DNA from: Beijerinckiaceae bacterium
GTDB lineage: Bacteria > Pseudomonadota > Alphaproteobacteria > Rhizobiales > Beijerinckiaceae
DNA length: 59,083 nucleotides
NCBI GenBank assembly: GCA_019745195.1
Contig: JAIETL010000024.1
Location: 1-59,083, forward strand
Direction: 5' to 3'
Part shown: positions 34,236 through 43,716 of the stretch, piece after piece
How the letters are laid out: each line of letters begins with the position of its first letter
Numbering within the stretch: the stretch's first letter is position 1
Notes under the pieces: generated by a model
Told to the model about the DNA's origin: nothing
The model's database searches: none
The model's input: only the letters and a program-made list of their open reading frames with translations
Translations under genes and position numbers: made by a program

Positions 34236-34714
34236 GCGAGGCTGTGACGATCGCCTTTGTCCGCTTGCCGCATGGCGAGGGCCTGCCGCTGCCGGCCTAT
34301 GAGAGCGACGGTGCGGCCGGCATGGATTTGCGCGCGGCATTGGGCGATGGCGAAACGCTGGCACTGGCGTCCGGCGAGACTGCACTGGTCTCGACCGGAT
34401 TGAGCCTGCAGATTCCGGCCGGCTTCGAGGGGCAGGTCCGGCCGCGCTCGGGCCTCGCGGCAAGGCACGGCGTCACGGTTCTGAATGCGCCCGGCACGAT
34501 CGACAGCGACTATCGCGGCGAGGTGAAGGTCATCCTGATCAACCATGGTCCGGCCCCCTTGGTCATCGTGCGGGGAGACCGCATCGCCCAACTCGTGATC
34601 GCGGCGGTCACGCGAGCCGCCTTGGTGGAGGCCGCCACGCTCGAAGAGACCGTGCGTGGGACCGGCGGCTTCGGCTCGACTGGTGTCGCGGGCGCCAAGG
34701 CGTCGCGACCATGA
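34232..34714 (+). CDS. dut: dUTP diphosphatase
   Basis: The 160-aa homotrimeric dUTPase shows all five family motifs: [33 protein letters not shown] and the C-terminal [10 protein letters not shown]. It splits dUTP to dUMP and pyrophosphate. The start is GTG, overlapping the coaBC stop (GTGA), and its stop overlaps the following ATG. The coaBC-dut pairing is common in Rhizobiales. Confidence 0.95.
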   Translation: MSEAVTIAFVRLPHGEGLPLPAYESDGAAGMDLRAALGDGETLALASGETALVSTGLSLQIPAGFEGQVRPRSGLAARHGVTVLNAPGTIDSDYRGEVKVILINHGPAPLVIVRGDRIAQLVIAAVTRAALVEAATLEETVRGTGGFGSTGVAGAKASRP

Positions 34715-35163
34715 TGCTGCTCTCCCGCCGCAGCCTGCTCGCCATCGCCGCCGTGGTCGATGTCGCACTGCATGCTCGCCCGACGCCGGTTGCGGCAAAG
34801 CTGCTGGCGGCGCGCCACGATCTGCCGCCGCGCCATCTGGAGACGCTGCTGCAGGCGCTGGTCAGGGCCGGCATCCTCAAGGGGGTGCGCGGCCCGCGCG
34901 GCGGCTACGAACTCGCCCGCGAGCGCCGGCGCATCACCGCCGGCGAGATCGCACGTGCCGCCATGCTGACCGATGCGGACGAGGCGCTTGGGCCGCTGCC
35001 GACGTCGCTGCTGGTCGAGAACGTGATTGCCCCGCAAGTGGAGCAGGCCTCGCAGGCCTTTCTTGCTGTCCTCGACGCTGTGACCGTGGCCGAGTTGTGC
35101 CGGCAGGCCGAGGAGGCCAAGGCCGTCGACAGCGGTCGCGCCAGCCATGATTTTACAATATAA
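34711..35163 (+). CDS. Rrf2 family transcriptional regulator
   Basis: The 150-aa protein has an Rrf2 winged helix: [24 protein letters not shown] and the wing [16 protein letters not shown]. The three-cysteine iron-sulfur site of IscR is missing (only one Cys, near the end), so it is closer to CymR-type members that sense sulfur supply through cysteine synthase. It overlaps dut by 4 bp and stands 87 bp before cysK. Confidence 0.85.
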   Translation: MMLLSRRSLLAIAAVVDVALHARPTPVAAKLLAARHDLPPRHLETLLQALVRAGILKGVRGPRGGYELARERRRITAGEIARAAMLTDADEALGPLPTSLLVENVIAPQVEQASQAFLAVLDAVTVAELCRQAEEAKAVDSGRASHDFTI

Positions 35164-35174
35164 ATCTGTATATT
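35157..35174. promoter_or_regulatory. inverted repeat ahead of cysK, candidate Rrf2 operator
   Basis: AATATA (35157-35162) and TATATT (35169-35174) are inverse complements around 6 nt, in a short AT-rich patch that overlaps the Rrf2 stop codon. A weak promoter (TCGACA at 35185, 17 bp, TAGCCT) would lie just downstream. A CymR-like protein could repress cysK here. Confidence 0.4.
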
Positions 35175-35250
35175 ATTACTTTCATCGACAGTATCTGTGA
35201 ATTGCGCTAGCCTCTCCCTAAATCAGAAGCTCATCCCGAGGAGGATTCCG

Positions 35251-36237
35251 ATGTCCGAGGCCGTCCGCAAGCTCCACCCCGCCCCGACCAGAACGCCCGG
35301 CCGCGGCCGCGTCTATGATTCGATCACCGACACGATCGGCGACACGCCGCTGGTCAGGCTGAACCGCCTGCCAGCCGAGCGCGGCGTCAAGGCGACGATC
35401 CTCGCCAAGCTCGAATTCTTCAACCCGATCTCCAGCGTCAAGGACCGCATCGGCGTCAACATGATCGACGCGCTGGAAGCCTCGGGCGCGTTGAAGCCCG
35501 GCGGCACGCTGATCGAGCCGACCTCCGGCAACACCGGCATCGCGCTCGCCTTCGTCGCGGCCGCGCGCGGATACCGCCTGATCCTGGTGATGCCGGAGAC
35601 GATGTCTCTGGAGCGGCGCAAGATGCTGGCGCTGCTCGGCGCCGAACTCGTGCTGACGCCCGGTCCCGGCGGCATGCGCGGCGCGGTCGCCAGGGCCGAG
35701 GAACTCAAGGCCGAGATTCCGGGCGCGATCATCCCGCAGCAGTTTGAGAACCCGTCCAATCCCGAAATCCACCGCCGGACGACGGCCGAGGAAATCTGGA
35801 ACGATACGAACGGCAAGGTCGATATCTTCATCTCGGGCGTCGGCACCGGCGGCACCATCACCGGCGTCGGTCAGGTGCTCAAGGCCAAGAAGCCGGGCGT
35901 GAAGATTATCGCGGTCGAGCCGGAGGATTCGCCGGTGCTGTCGGGCGGCGCGCCCGGCCCGCACAAGATCCAGGGCATCGGCGCGGGCTTCGTGCCCGGC
36001 ATCCTCGACCGCTCGGTCATCGACGAGGTCGTCACCGTCGGCAACCAGACCTCCTTCGAGACCTCGCGCGCGCTGGCGAAAGCGGAAGGCATCCCGGCCG
36101 GTATCTCATCGGGCGCGGCGGTGGCCGCCGCGCTCGAGGTCGGCGCGCGGCCGGAGAACGCCGGCAAGACGATCGTCGTGATCATCCCCTCCTTCGCCGA
36201 GCGCTACATTTCGAGCGCACTGTTCGAGGGGCTTTGA
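35251..36237 (+). CDS. cysK: cysteine synthase A
   Basis: The 328-aa PLP enzyme makes cysteine from O-acetylserine and sulfide. It has G-D-T-P-L-V-R-L-N, the Schiff-base lysine in S-S-V-K-D-R-I-G, the T-S-G-N-T-G-I-A substrate loop and the G-T-G-G-T-I-T-G phosphate loop. The N-terminal tail is about 20 residues longer than in E. coli CysK. A strong GAGGAGG precedes ATG 35251, ruling out the earlier in-frame GTG at 35197. Confidence 0.95.
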   Translation: MSEAVRKLHPAPTRTPGRGRVYDSITDTIGDTPLVRLNRLPAERGVKATILAKLEFFNPISSVKDRIGVNMIDALEASGALKPGGTLIEPTSGNTGIALAFVAAARGYRLILVMPETMSLERRKMLALLGAELVLTPGPGGMRGAVARAEELKAEIPGAIIPQQFENPSNPEIHRRTTAEEIWNDTNGKVDIFISGVGTGGTITGVGQVLKAKKPGVKIIAVEPEDSPVLSGGAPGPHKIQGIGAGFVPGILDRSVIDEVVTVGNQTSFETSRALAKAEGIPAGISSGAAVAAALEVGARPENAGKTIVVIIPSFAERYISSALFEGL

Positions 36238-36276
36238 GCGCTTCGGCGAACTCAGCCTGTGCAGGACTTGACGCTA

Positions 36277-36309
36277 GCGAACCCCTCTCTCTCCGGGAGA
36301 GGGGTTCGC
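36277..36309 (+). terminator. perfect 13-bp hairpin after cysK
   Basis: GCGAACCCCTCTC (36277-36289) and GAGAGGGGTTCGC (36297-36309) pair exactly around a 7-nt loop, in the gap between convergent cysK and the VOC gene. There is no run of T, so it may be a repeat element or a stability hairpin more than a true intrinsic terminator. Confidence 0.55.
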
Positions 36310-36328
36310 CGTTTGCCACGACATAGCG

Positions 36329-37189
36329 TCAGCGTGTCAGAACCAACCGGTTGCCCCAAGGATCGGTGATCGCCGGACCATCCGCGCCGTCCTCGCCGCC
36401 GGCTGCGAGAATCCGCCCCCGCATCGCTGCGAACTCAGCCTCATCCCGCGCCACCAGCTCGAACCGGTCGAGCCCGATCTCTCCCCTCCGCCGCGCGCCC
36501 GCGCCCCGGCTGCTCCAGATATTGCCGGCGATGTGGTGGTGATAGCCGCCGCTCGAAAGGAAGCTCGCGCCTGGATAGCGCACCGTCAGGTCGAAGCCGA
36601 GACTGCCCTGATAGAACGCCTCAGCCTCGCTCGTATCGCCGACGCGCAGATGAATATGGCCCATCCGCGTGCCTGTCGGCATGCCGAGGTACTCGCCGCC
36701 TTTTGCCTCGCGCAGCAGCGCGTCGAGGTCGAGCCGCTCGGTCGCCATCCTGATCGCGCCGTCGCGGCGCGGCCACTCAGTGCGCGGACGGTCGCGGTAG
36801 ATCTCGATGCCATTGCCCTCCGGGTCCGAGAGATACAGCGCCTCGCTGACGAGATGGTCGGACGCGCCGTCGAGGGGAATGCGAACCTGCGCCGCATGCC
36901 CGACCCAGTCGGCGAGCGCGGCGCGCGAGGGCAGCAGCAAAGCGAGATGGAACAGGCCGGCCGGCGAACTCGGTCGCGCACCGCCCTCGACGAGCCTGAC
37001 CAGCGCGACACCATCGACGCCGAGCGTCGCTGTTGCGTGGTCCTGCGCGATCAGACCGAGGCCGATCGCATCGCGATAGAAATTCGTCAGCCGCGCCAGA
37101 TCGGTCACCCGCAGCGTCACCGCGCCGATATGAAGCGGCGCATCATGGGCGTCGAGCGCGACGGTTGGTATGTTCTGGACCGCGAGCAT
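36329..37189 (-). CDS. two-domain VOC/glyoxalase-fold protein (CatE-like)
   Basis: The 286-aa protein contains two VOC units. The first (about residues 20-130) starts H-I-G-A-V-T-L-R-V-T-D and ends G-N-G-I-E-I-Y; the second (about 175-286) starts M-G-H-I-H-L-R-V-G-D, has S-G-G-Y-H-H-H-I and ends D-P-W-G-N-R-L-V-L. The pattern resembles catechol-2,3-dioxygenase-like CatE proteins, with His and Glu metal ligands in place. The real substrate is unknown. ATG 37189 has GGAGG upstream, and the longer frame to 37300 lacks family character. Confidence 0.82.
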   Translation of the reverse strand: MLAVQNIPTVALDAHDAPLHIGAVTLRVTDLARLTNFYRDAIGLGLIAQDHATATLGVDGVALVRLVEGGARPSSPAGLFHLALLLPSRAALADWVGHAAQVRIPLDGASDHLVSEALYLSDPEGNGIEIYRDRPRTEWPRRDGAIRMATERLDLDALLREAKGGEYLGMPTGTRMGHIHLRVGDTSEAEAFYQGSLGFDLTVRYPGASFLSSGGYHHHIAGNIWSSRGAGARRRGEIGLDRFELVARDEAEFAAMRGRILAAGGEDGADGPAITDPWGNRLVLTR

Positions 37190-37316
37190 GGCAGCCTCCG
37201 AAAGAGGGTGCGGCCCTGCGGCCGCCTGCCTGAAGAGATGGCGGGTCCGCCGTCCGATGTCGCCCCCGCTGCCGGCAAGTTCGACATTGCAGCGCTGCAA
37301 TCGCGTATATCAGGGC

Positions 37317-38552
37317 CTAAGTAGGGTCGGGCCGATCGATCGCGAAATGCGAGAACCAGTCGCGCTCCTGGCCATGGATGAGCGCGCCCAGCAGCCGCGA
37401 GGCGAGGAAGCTGAAGGTGATGCCGTTTCCGCCATAGCCATAGGCCGCGAGCAGGCGTGGATGGCCGGGCACACGGCCGATCAGCGGCAGCCCGTCGCTG
37501 GTCTGGCCGAAGGCGCCCGACCAGCTATGCCCGAGCGTGAGCTCCGCGCGCGGCAAAAGCGCGCCGAGCTTCTTTAGCAGGGCCTGCGCCTTCTCCGGCT
37601 GCAGTGCCTCCCGGCTCTCGGGATCGTCGTCCTCCTCGTCCTCGCCGCCGATGACGATGCGCCCGTCGCGCGTCGTGCGGCAGTAGACGTAGTCTTCAGA
37701 CGCCTCCCAGACCAGAGCCGGTCCCGGCCAGAGCGCTTGTGGTTTCTGCGGCAGGGTCGCGATCGCCCAGGACGAGGCGACGCGGTGCAGCGCGCTCGTC
37801 ACGCAATCGGGCATGACGTAGCCCGTCGCCAGCACGGCATGGCCGGCCTCGATCGTGCGCCCGCCCGCGAGCTGTATCAGCGCGGCGTTGCCCTCGCCGG
37901 AAAAGCTGACCGCCTCGTCGCGGACAAGTCTTGCGCCGCGCCTCATCGAGACCGACAGCAGATTGTGGCACAGGCTGAGCGGATCGGCCTCGGCGGAGCC
38001 CGCCGAGACGATCGCGCCCTCGCGGTCGAGCCCGAAATGGACCAGAAGACCGGCATGGTCGAGCACCGTTCCGGGCAGGCCGGCTTTCTCGCGCAGGGCC
38101 GATTCGGCTCGCAGTTGCGCCAGATCGACGTTGCCGGCCGCGAGATAGACGCTGTCGCGCGGCAGGAAGCCCGCCCCAATCCCGAGTTCGACGGCGAGCG
38201 CGCGCAGGCCCTCGACGGCGCGAAAACTGCGGCGATAGACATCGGCCGCCTTCTCGAAGCCGTAGAACTCCGTCAGCTTCGCCAGCGGCTTGTCGATCTC
38301 CCATTGCAGCATGGCGGTCGATGCCGCCGTGCTGCCAAAGCCCTCGCGCTCGCGGTCGACCAGCACGACCTGCCGGCCGAGGCCGGTCAGGTGCTCCGCC
38401 ACCAGCGCACCGGTGATACCGCCGCCGACGATCACGACGTCGCAGCGCAGATCGGCCTCGACGCTCTCGCCCTCGGGGCGCGGCGGACCGGCGAGCCAGG
38501 GACTGCGCCCGCTGCGCAGGTCGTCCTGGCGGGTGATCTCGGGATCGAGCAT
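37317..38552 (-). CDS. FAD-dependent oxidoreductase (DAO family)
   Basis: The 411-aa protein has a dinucleotide-binding fold near residue 38 (V-V-I-V-G-G-G-I-T-G-A-L-V-A-E-H-L) with an acidic end V-D-R-E-R-E-G-F-G-S-T. It also has A-V-L-A-T-G-Y and a C-terminal FAD contact Y-G-Y-G-G-N-G-I-T-F-S. It resembles amine or amino-acid oxidases such as gamma-glutamylputrescine oxidase; the substrate cannot be read. Its ATG shares one base with the YihY stop (TGATG). Confidence 0.82.
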   Translation of the reverse strand: MLDPEITRQDDLRSGRSPWLAGPPRPEGESVEADLRCDVVIVGGGITGALVAEHLTGLGRQVVLVDREREGFGSTAASTAMLQWEIDKPLAKLTEFYGFEKAADVYRRSFRAVEGLRALAVELGIGAGFLPRDSVYLAAGNVDLAQLRAESALREKAGLPGTVLDHAGLLVHFGLDREGAIVSAGSAEADPLSLCHNLLSVSMRRGARLVRDEAVSFSGEGNAALIQLAGGRTIEAGHAVLATGYVMPDCVTSALHRVASSWAIATLPQKPQALWPGPALVWEASEDYVYCRTTRDGRIVIGGEDEEDDDPESREALQPEKAQALLKKLGALLPRAELTLGHSWSGAFGQTSDGLPLIGRVPGHPRLLAAYGYGGNGITFSFLASRLLGALIHGQERDWFSHFAIDRPDPT

Positions 38553-39607
38553 CAGTCGCGGTCCGCGACCGGCTTGCCGATCGTATCGGCCATGGTCGCG
38601 CCGCGCAGACCGATCGGCTTGGGCTCGCCGCGCGTCGTGTCGCGCGCGGTCTGGTGCTCCAGTTCGGCGTTCAGTTCCGCGCCGGCGAGCACGATCGTCG
38701 CCGAGAGCCAGAGCCAGGTCATGAAGACGACGACCGTGGCGAGCGAGCCATAGGTCGCCGTGTAGTTGCCCAGCGTTCCGACATAAAACGAGAACGCCCA
38801 TGACGCCCCGGCCCAGAAGATGGCCGCTGCGATCGCGCCGGGCATCACCCAGATGAAGCGCGCCGGATGCCGGCTCGGGCCGATCCAGTAGAGACAGGCG
38901 ATCGACAAGGTCGCAACGACGAAAAAGCTAGGCCAGCGCACGATGCGCAGCAGCCGCTCCAGCTCGAAGGCGGCGGGAAACAGCGCCGTGATCACCGGCA
39001 CGCTGGCGATGATGATCAGCGCGGTGGTCAGCAGCGCCACGCCGCTGATCGTCATCATCAGCGAGATGGCGTTGAGCTTCAGGAAGCTGCGCTTCTCGCG
39101 CTCGCGGTAGATGATGTTGAGCGCATCGAAGATCGCCTTCACGGCGGCGTTGGCGCTCCATGTCGCGACGAGGAAGCTGATCAGGAACGTGATCGACAGC
39201 GTCGACATGTCCTGCGTCGCGAGCCTGACGGCCTGCTCGCGGATCAGGTCACGCGCCGCGTCGGGAAAGAACAGCGTCAGGCTGTCGAGCTGGCCCGCGA
39301 TCGTCAGCGGGTCGGTGAAATAACGGTAGATCGTGACGAAGAGCGAGAGCGCGGGAACGAGCGACAGCAGCGTGAAGAACGCCACCGCGCCCGCCAGCGA
39401 CATAAGCCGGTTGTCGATGAGGTTGTCGGCGAAGCGCAGCAGCACGTCCTTCCAGCCGAGCCAGGTCATCTGCCAGGGCGCTTTCGCGGTGCGGCCGCGC
39501 TCCTGCTCGCGCCGGCTGCGCGACAGGCGGCGCGAGACCGCGTCATAGGCGTAGCCCAGCGCCACGGCCGCGCCGGCCATGCCCGTGATCCGCTTCAGCA
39601 AAGCCAT
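38552..39607 (-). CDS. YihY/BrkB family inner-membrane protein
   Basis: The 351-aa protein has a basic N-terminus and six hydrophobic segments, with S-L-A-G-A-V-A-F-F-T-L-L-S-L-V-P in the first and G-S-L-A-T-V-V-V-F-M-T-W-L in a late one, typical of the UPF0761 family. The old labels ribonuclease BN and virulence factor BrkB are not reliable, and the function is unknown. ATG 39607 is preferred. A GTG six codons upstream (39625) is possible, and neither has a strong ribosome site. Confidence 0.85.
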   Translation of the reverse strand: MALLKRITGMAGAAVALGYAYDAVSRRLSRSRREQERGRTAKAPWQMTWLGWKDVLLRFADNLIDNRLMSLAGAVAFFTLLSLVPALSLFVTIYRYFTDPLTIAGQLDSLTLFFPDAARDLIREQAVRLATQDMSTLSITFLISFLVATWSANAAVKAIFDALNIIYREREKRSFLKLNAISLMMTISGVALLTTALIIIASVPVITALFPAAFELERLLRIVRWPSFFVVATLSIACLYWIGPSRHPARFIWVMPGAIAAAIFWAGASWAFSFYVGTLGNYTATYGSLATVVVFMTWLWLSATIVLAGAELNAELEHQTARDTTRGEPKPIGLRGATMADTIGKPVADRD

Positions 39608-39878
39608 TCTCCGAGAATCCCTCACGCCGCGCCCGCCCCGCTCCGTTTCGTCAGCGCGGTCAGGTCAGCCTGCCGCAAACACGCCATCATTCGAAATGTT
39701 CCGGCTCTGAGACGGCCTTGGACAGGTTAGACGATTTATTAACCTTAACACTTTCATATGGCGGTCAGACCGACGCGTTTGACGGGCGCGCGGGAGGGCT
39801 CGGATGGCCTGCGACCGGAGCGCCGCGAGGCGGTTCGGACAGGCGAGCCTCCGATTTCGTCCATGGGTAGAGACCGCG

Positions 39879-40613
39879 ATGAACACACCTCTCAAAACCG
39901 CCTTGGCGAGCCTTCTCATCCTCGGCAGCAGCGCTGCGGGCGCCGCTGACCTCCCATCGGGAAAATATCTGCCGAAAGCGCCGCCGCTTCCTGCCCTGTA
40001 CAATTGGACCGGCGTCTATGTCGGCGGTCAGATCGGGTATTCCTGGGGCACGGACAGCACCACCGAGCTCCTGACCGCCGGACGCAGGTTCATCAACCGT
40101 TTCGAATATCATCCGGAGTCGGTGGTCGGCGGCGTCCATGCCGGCTTCAACTATCAGATGGGCGCGCTCGTCCTCGGTGTCGAAGGCGACGTCGAAGGCA
40201 TGAATGCGCGCAGCGGCTTCTTCGACCCGCCGCTCGTGCGCAGCGCGACCGATCCGGGCGGTCTCGTGCGCGTGCAGCAGGATTGGCAGGCGTCGGTGCG
40301 CGCCCGCATCGGCTATGCCTTCGACCGCTTCATGATCTACGGCACCGGCGGCGTCGCCTTCACCGAACTCGACTACTCGTATTTCAACCCGCTCGCGGGC
40401 TTCGGCGAGACCGGGTCGTTCTCGAGGACGGGCTGGACCGCCGGCGGCGGCGTGAACTACGCGATGACCAACAACATCATCCTCGGTCTCGACTACCGCT
40501 ACACCGATTACGGCAAGTTCGACTATGTCGCGCGCTCGGCCTTCCTCGGCCTCACCGCCGAGCAGAACCCGAGCATGCACACGGTCCGCGCCAGCGTCGC
40601 CTACAAGTTTTGA
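39879..40613 (+). CDS. outer-membrane beta-barrel protein (Omp25/Omp31 type)
   Basis: The 244-aa protein has a signal peptide (T-A-L-A-S-L-L-I-L-G-S-S-A-A-G-A, cleavage before A-D-L-P). It then has the P-x-x-Y-N-W-T-G-V-Y-V-G-G-Q-I-G-Y opening, G-G-V-H-A-G-F-N-Y-Q, V-R-A-R-I-G-Y-A-F-D-R and a terminal aromatic F (V-A-Y-K-F) for barrel assembly. It belongs to the small eight-stranded surface proteins abundant in Rhizobiales. The 271-bp upstream gap contains a TTAACC-rich patch and probably its promoter. Confidence 0.88.
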   Translation: MNTPLKTALASLLILGSSAAGAADLPSGKYLPKAPPLPALYNWTGVYVGGQIGYSWGTDSTTELLTAGRRFINRFEYHPESVVGGVHAGFNYQMGALVLGVEGDVEGMNARSGFFDPPLVRSATDPGGLVRVQQDWQASVRARIGYAFDRFMIYGTGGVAFTELDYSYFNPLAGFGETGSFSRTGWTAGGGVNYAMTNNIILGLDYRYTDYGKFDYVARSAFLGLTAEQNPSMHTVRASVAYKF

Positions 40614-40635
40614 GACCAACATTCACGGATGTACG

Positions 40636-40663
40636 AGGCCGCGCCTGAACGGGCGCGGCCTTT
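40636..40663 (+). terminator. terminator after the Omp25-type gene, shared with recR
   Basis: AGGCCGCGCC (40636-40645) and GGCGCGGCCT (40652-40661) pair exactly around a 6-nt loop, followed by a short TTT. Because recR ends at 40671 on the other strand, it may serve both genes. Confidence 0.75.
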
Positions 40664-40670
40664 CGCGTGT

Positions 40671-41276
40671 CTAGAAGCCCGTGCGCTGGCGGATGGCGGC
40701 GGCCAGCGTCCCGTCGTCGAGATAGTCGAGCTCGCCGCCGACCGGCACGCCATGGGCGAGCCGCGTTACCCTGAGCGGCAGATGCGCCAGCATCTCGGTG
40801 ATGACATGGGCCGTGGTCTGACCATCGACCGTGGCGCTGAGCGCCAGCACGACCTCGCGCACCGCAGGCGCGCTCGCCCGCGCCACAAGCGGATCAAACG
40901 AGAGATGCTCCGGCCGCACGCCATCGAGCGCCGAGAGCACGCCGCCCAGCACGTGATAGCGGCCCGAGACGGCGCCGGAGCGCTCCAGCGCCCAGAGATC
41001 GCCGATATCGGCGACGACGACGAGCTGCGTCTCGTCGCGGCGCGCGTCGCGGCACAGCGAGCAGGGGTCGCTGGTGTCGATATTGCCGCAGGTCGAGCAG
41101 ACGACGATGCGCTCGCGGGCGACGGCCATGGCCTCGGTCAGCGGGCCGAGCAACTGTTCGCGCTTCTTGACGAGGTGAAGCGCCGCGCGCCTTGCCGAAC
41201 GGGGCCCGAGGCCGGGCAGTTTCGCCAGAAGCTGGATCAGCCGCTCGATCTCGGGGCCGGCGATGGCGCGGGTCAT
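40671..41276 (-). CDS. recR: recombination mediator RecR
   Basis: The 201-aa protein has the RecR layout: an N-terminal helix-hairpin-helix ([11 protein letters not shown]), a four-cysteine zinc finger (C-S-T-C-x8-C-S-L-C) and a Toprim domain (V-V-A-D-I-G-D, then [12 protein letters not shown]). It helps load RecA in the RecFOR pathway. GGAGA lies about 10 bp before the ATG. The dnaX-ybaB-recR order is standard. Confidence 0.96.
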   Translation of the reverse strand: MTRAIAGPEIERLIQLLAKLPGLGPRSARRAALHLVKKREQLLGPLTEAMAVARERIVVCSTCGNIDTSDPCSLCRDARRDETQLVVVADIGDLWALERSGAVSGRYHVLGGVLSALDGVRPEHLSFDPLVARASAPAVREVVLALSATVDGQTTAHVITEMLAHLPLRVTRLAHGVPVGGELDYLDDGTLAAAIRQRTGF

Positions 41277-41296
41277 CTCGTCGCGTCTCCTTCAGC

Positions 41297-41397
41297 CCTC
41301 ATCCTGAGGAGCGGACGCAAGTCCGCGTCTCGAAGGATCGTCCAGTCTGCACTGGAGCATCCTTCGAGACGCCGCTGCGCGGCTCCTCAGGATGAGG
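41297..41397. repeat. 101-bp nested palindromic intergenic repeat
   Basis: Three pairs of arms are nested: CCTCATCCTGAGGAGC (41297) with GCTCCTCAGGATGAGG (41382), GCGTCTCGAAGGAT (41325) with ATCCTTCGAGACGC (41359), and TCCAGT (41341) with ACTGGA (41351). Each arm also forms its own small hairpin. The element fills the gap between ybaB and recR and would be transcribed. Similar CATCCTGAGGAG palindromes are scattered in many Rhizobiales genomes, as I recall. Confidence 0.85.
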
Positions 41398-41416
41398 TTC
41401 TGGAAGAAGGTTACGC

Positions 41417-41737
41417 TCAAAACAGCTTCATGCCGGGCGGGATCGGCAGGCCCTTGGTGATCTCGGCCATGCGCTCCTGCATCACGCGCTCGGCGCGGGT
41501 GCGGGCGTCCGCGCAGGCCGCGACGATCAGATCCTCGACGATCTCGCGCTCATCGGCGATCATCAGCGAGGGGTCGATCTTCACCGCCTTGAGCGCGCCC
41601 TTGGCCGTCATCGTCACGCTCACCATGCCGCCGCCGGCCGCGCCCTCGACCTCGATCGTGTCGAGTTCGGCCTGCATCGTGGCCATCTTCTGCTGCATGT
41701 CCTGCGCCTGCTTCATCAGGCCCATCATGTCGCGCAT
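41417..41737 (-). CDS. ybaB: YbaB/EbfC nucleoid-associated protein
   Basis: The 106-aa protein begins M-R-D-M-M-G-L-M-K-Q-A-Q-D-M-Q-Q-K-M and continues with G-G-M-V-S-V-T-M-T-A-K-G, then I-D-P-S-L. This is the YbaB family of small DNA-binding dimers encoded between dnaX and recR. GGGAG lies 8 bp upstream of the ATG. Confidence 0.95.
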   Translation of the reverse strand: MRDMMGLMKQAQDMQQKMATMQAELDTIEVEGAAGGGMVSVTMTAKGALKAVKIDPSLMIADEREIVEDLIVAACADARTRAERVMQERMAEITKGLPIPPGMKLF

Positions 41738-41756
41738 CGTCTCGGCTCCCTTTTCG

Positions 41757-43625
41757 TCAGAAATCGACGCCGTCGTAGTCGGGCTCGCTGTCGTCGAAAA
41801 GCGGCTCGGCGTCGGGCAGATAGTCGCTCACGGGGATGGCGTCGGGGGCGGCCTCGGCTTCAGCCGCGCGCGGGTCGCGCACATCGACGATGCGCGCACC
41901 GGGAAAGCGCTCCAGCACGGCCCGGACGGCAGGATGCGAGGCCGCGTCGCTCTCGCGGCGGCCGCGCACGGCTTCAGCCTGCTCGCGCAGGGTCGCCCCG
42001 CCCTCGGCGTTGACCACGGCGACCATCCAGGTCTGCCCGGTCCACTCGCGCAGCTTGCGCGAGAGATCGGTCGCCAGCGTGCGCGAACTGCCCTCGGCAA
42101 GTGAAAACTCGATACGGCCCTGCTCGAAGCGCACGGGCCTGACATCGCGCTCGAGCGCGAGCTTCAGCGTGATGTCGCGGTGCTGCGAGGCCAGCGCCAC
42201 GACATCCTCGAGCGAGGCCAGCATGACCTGCGGCTGTGCCGCGACCTGCGCCGCCGGCGCGAAAACGGGCATCGGCATCGGGACGGGGTTCACGCTGGCG
42301 AGCACGGGCCGCGCGGCCAGCGCCGTGTTGCCGCCCCCTGAAGGCGGGCGTGGCGCGGCAGCCGGCGTCGCGTTGCCGGCCGGCATCGCGCCCGCGCCGT
42401 CGCGCATCAGCTTCAGAGCTTCGTCGGGCGTCGGCAGATCGGCGGCATGGGTCAGGCGCACCAGCGCCATTTCGGCGGCCATAATCGGCCGGTCGGCCTG
42501 CTTCACCTCGGCGATGGCGCGCAGCAGCATCTGCCAGGCGCGGGCGAGCACGCGCACGGAAAGCCTTTGCGCAAAATCGCCGCCGCGCACGCGCTCCGCC
42601 TGGGCAAGGCCGTTATCTTTGGCCGCGTCCGGCACGAGCTTCAGCCGCGTCACGAGATGGGTGAACTCTGCCAGGTCGGTCAGCACGACCACCGGATCGG
42701 CGCCGGCGTCGTATTGCGCACGCAGTTCTCCCAGCGCCGCGGCGATGTCGCCCTTCATCACCATCTCGAACAGGTCGATGATGCGGGCGCGGTCGGCCAG
42801 TCCCAGCATCGAGCGGACATCGTCGAGCGTGATCGCGCCCGCCGCATGGGCGATCGCCTGGTCGAGAATGGACAGCGAATCGCGCACCGAGCCTTCGGCC
42901 GCGCGCGCGATGGCGGCAAGCGCCTCCTCCTCGGCCTCGATCCCCTCGCGCGCGCAGATGCCGGCGAGATGGCCGACGAGAAGCGCCGACTCGACGCGGC
43001 GCAGGTCGAAGCGCTGGCAGCGCGACAAAACCGTGATCGGCACCTTGCCGATCTCGGTGGTGGCGAAGATGAATTTCGCGTGCGGCGGCGGCTCCTCCAG
43101 CGTCTTCAGCAGCGCGTTGAAGGCCGGCGTCGACATCATGTGGACTTCGTCGACGATGTAGACCTTGTAGCGCGCCGAGACCGGCGCATAGCGCACCGCG
43201 TCGTTGATCTGGCGGACATTGTCGACGCCGTTGTTGGAGGCGGCGTCGATCTCCATCACGTCGATATGGCGGCCCTCGACGATGTCCTTGCAATGGATCC
43301 CGAAGGCGGCGAGGTCGGTCGTCGGCGCGCCCTTGCCGTCCGGCGTCTGGTAATTGAGGGCGCGCGCCAGGATGCGGGCCGTCGTCGTCTTGCCGACGCC
43401 GCGCACGCCGGTCAGCATCCAGGCCTGCGGGATGCGGTTGGCGGCAAAGGCGTTAGTGAGCGTCCGCACCATCGCATCCTGGCCGATCAGGTCGCCAAAA
43501 TGGGCGGGACGGTACTTGCGCGCGAGCACGCGGTAGGCGGCCGGCGCCGCCGCGACCGGCGCGGGGTCGAAACCGGCAAAGCCCGGCTCGTCCAGCGGAG
43601 GGCCTGAAAGGGTGTCGTCGCTCAT
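41757..43625 (-). CDS. dnaX: DNA polymerase III subunits gamma/tau
   Basis: The 622-aa clamp-loader ATPase has Walker A G-V-R-G-V-G-K-T-T-T (about residue 75), Walker B V-Y-I-V-D-E-V-H-M, sensor-1 F-A-T-T-E and the S-R-C-Q-R-F-D-L finger. The usual four-cysteine zinc module is reduced to a single Cys in H-C-K-D-I-V-E-G-R-H, as I recall for alphaproteobacterial DnaX. The C-terminal third is the Pro/Ala-rich tau region and an alpha-binding end. No frameshift signal was identified. Confidence 0.95.
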   Translation of the reverse strand: MSDDTLSGPPLDEPGFAGFDPAPVAAAPAAYRVLARKYRPAHFGDLIGQDAMVRTLTNAFAANRIPQAWMLTGVRGVGKTTTARILARALNYQTPDGKGAPTTDLAAFGIHCKDIVEGRHIDVMEIDAASNNGVDNVRQINDAVRYAPVSARYKVYIVDEVHMMSTPAFNALLKTLEEPPPHAKFIFATTEIGKVPITVLSRCQRFDLRRVESALLVGHLAGICAREGIEAEEEALAAIARAAEGSVRDSLSILDQAIAHAAGAITLDDVRSMLGLADRARIIDLFEMVMKGDIAAALGELRAQYDAGADPVVVLTDLAEFTHLVTRLKLVPDAAKDNGLAQAERVRGGDFAQRLSVRVLARAWQMLLRAIAEVKQADRPIMAAEMALVRLTHAADLPTPDEALKLMRDGAGAMPAGNATPAAAPRPPSGGGNTALAARPVLASVNPVPMPMPVFAPAAQVAAQPQVMLASLEDVVALASQHRDITLKLALERDVRPVRFEQGRIEFSLAEGSSRTLATDLSRKLREWTGQTWMVAVVNAEGGATLREQAEAVRGRRESDAASHPAVRAVLERFPGARIVDVRDPRAAEAEAAPDAIPVSDYLPDAEPLFDDSEPDYDGVDF

Positions 43626-43716
43626 CGGTCTGGTTTGGCGGTTGCGCGCGCAGGGGTCAACGCCCGTTTCGCGGCATATTCCCGTACGCTGCGACAGCGC
43701 CCGGCAGCAACAAGGT

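Noticed and set aside
43320..43400. DnaX with a missing zinc module as a sign of damage
   Set aside because: Loss of these cysteines is, as I recall, usual in alphaproteobacterial DnaX, and the rest of the protein is intact.
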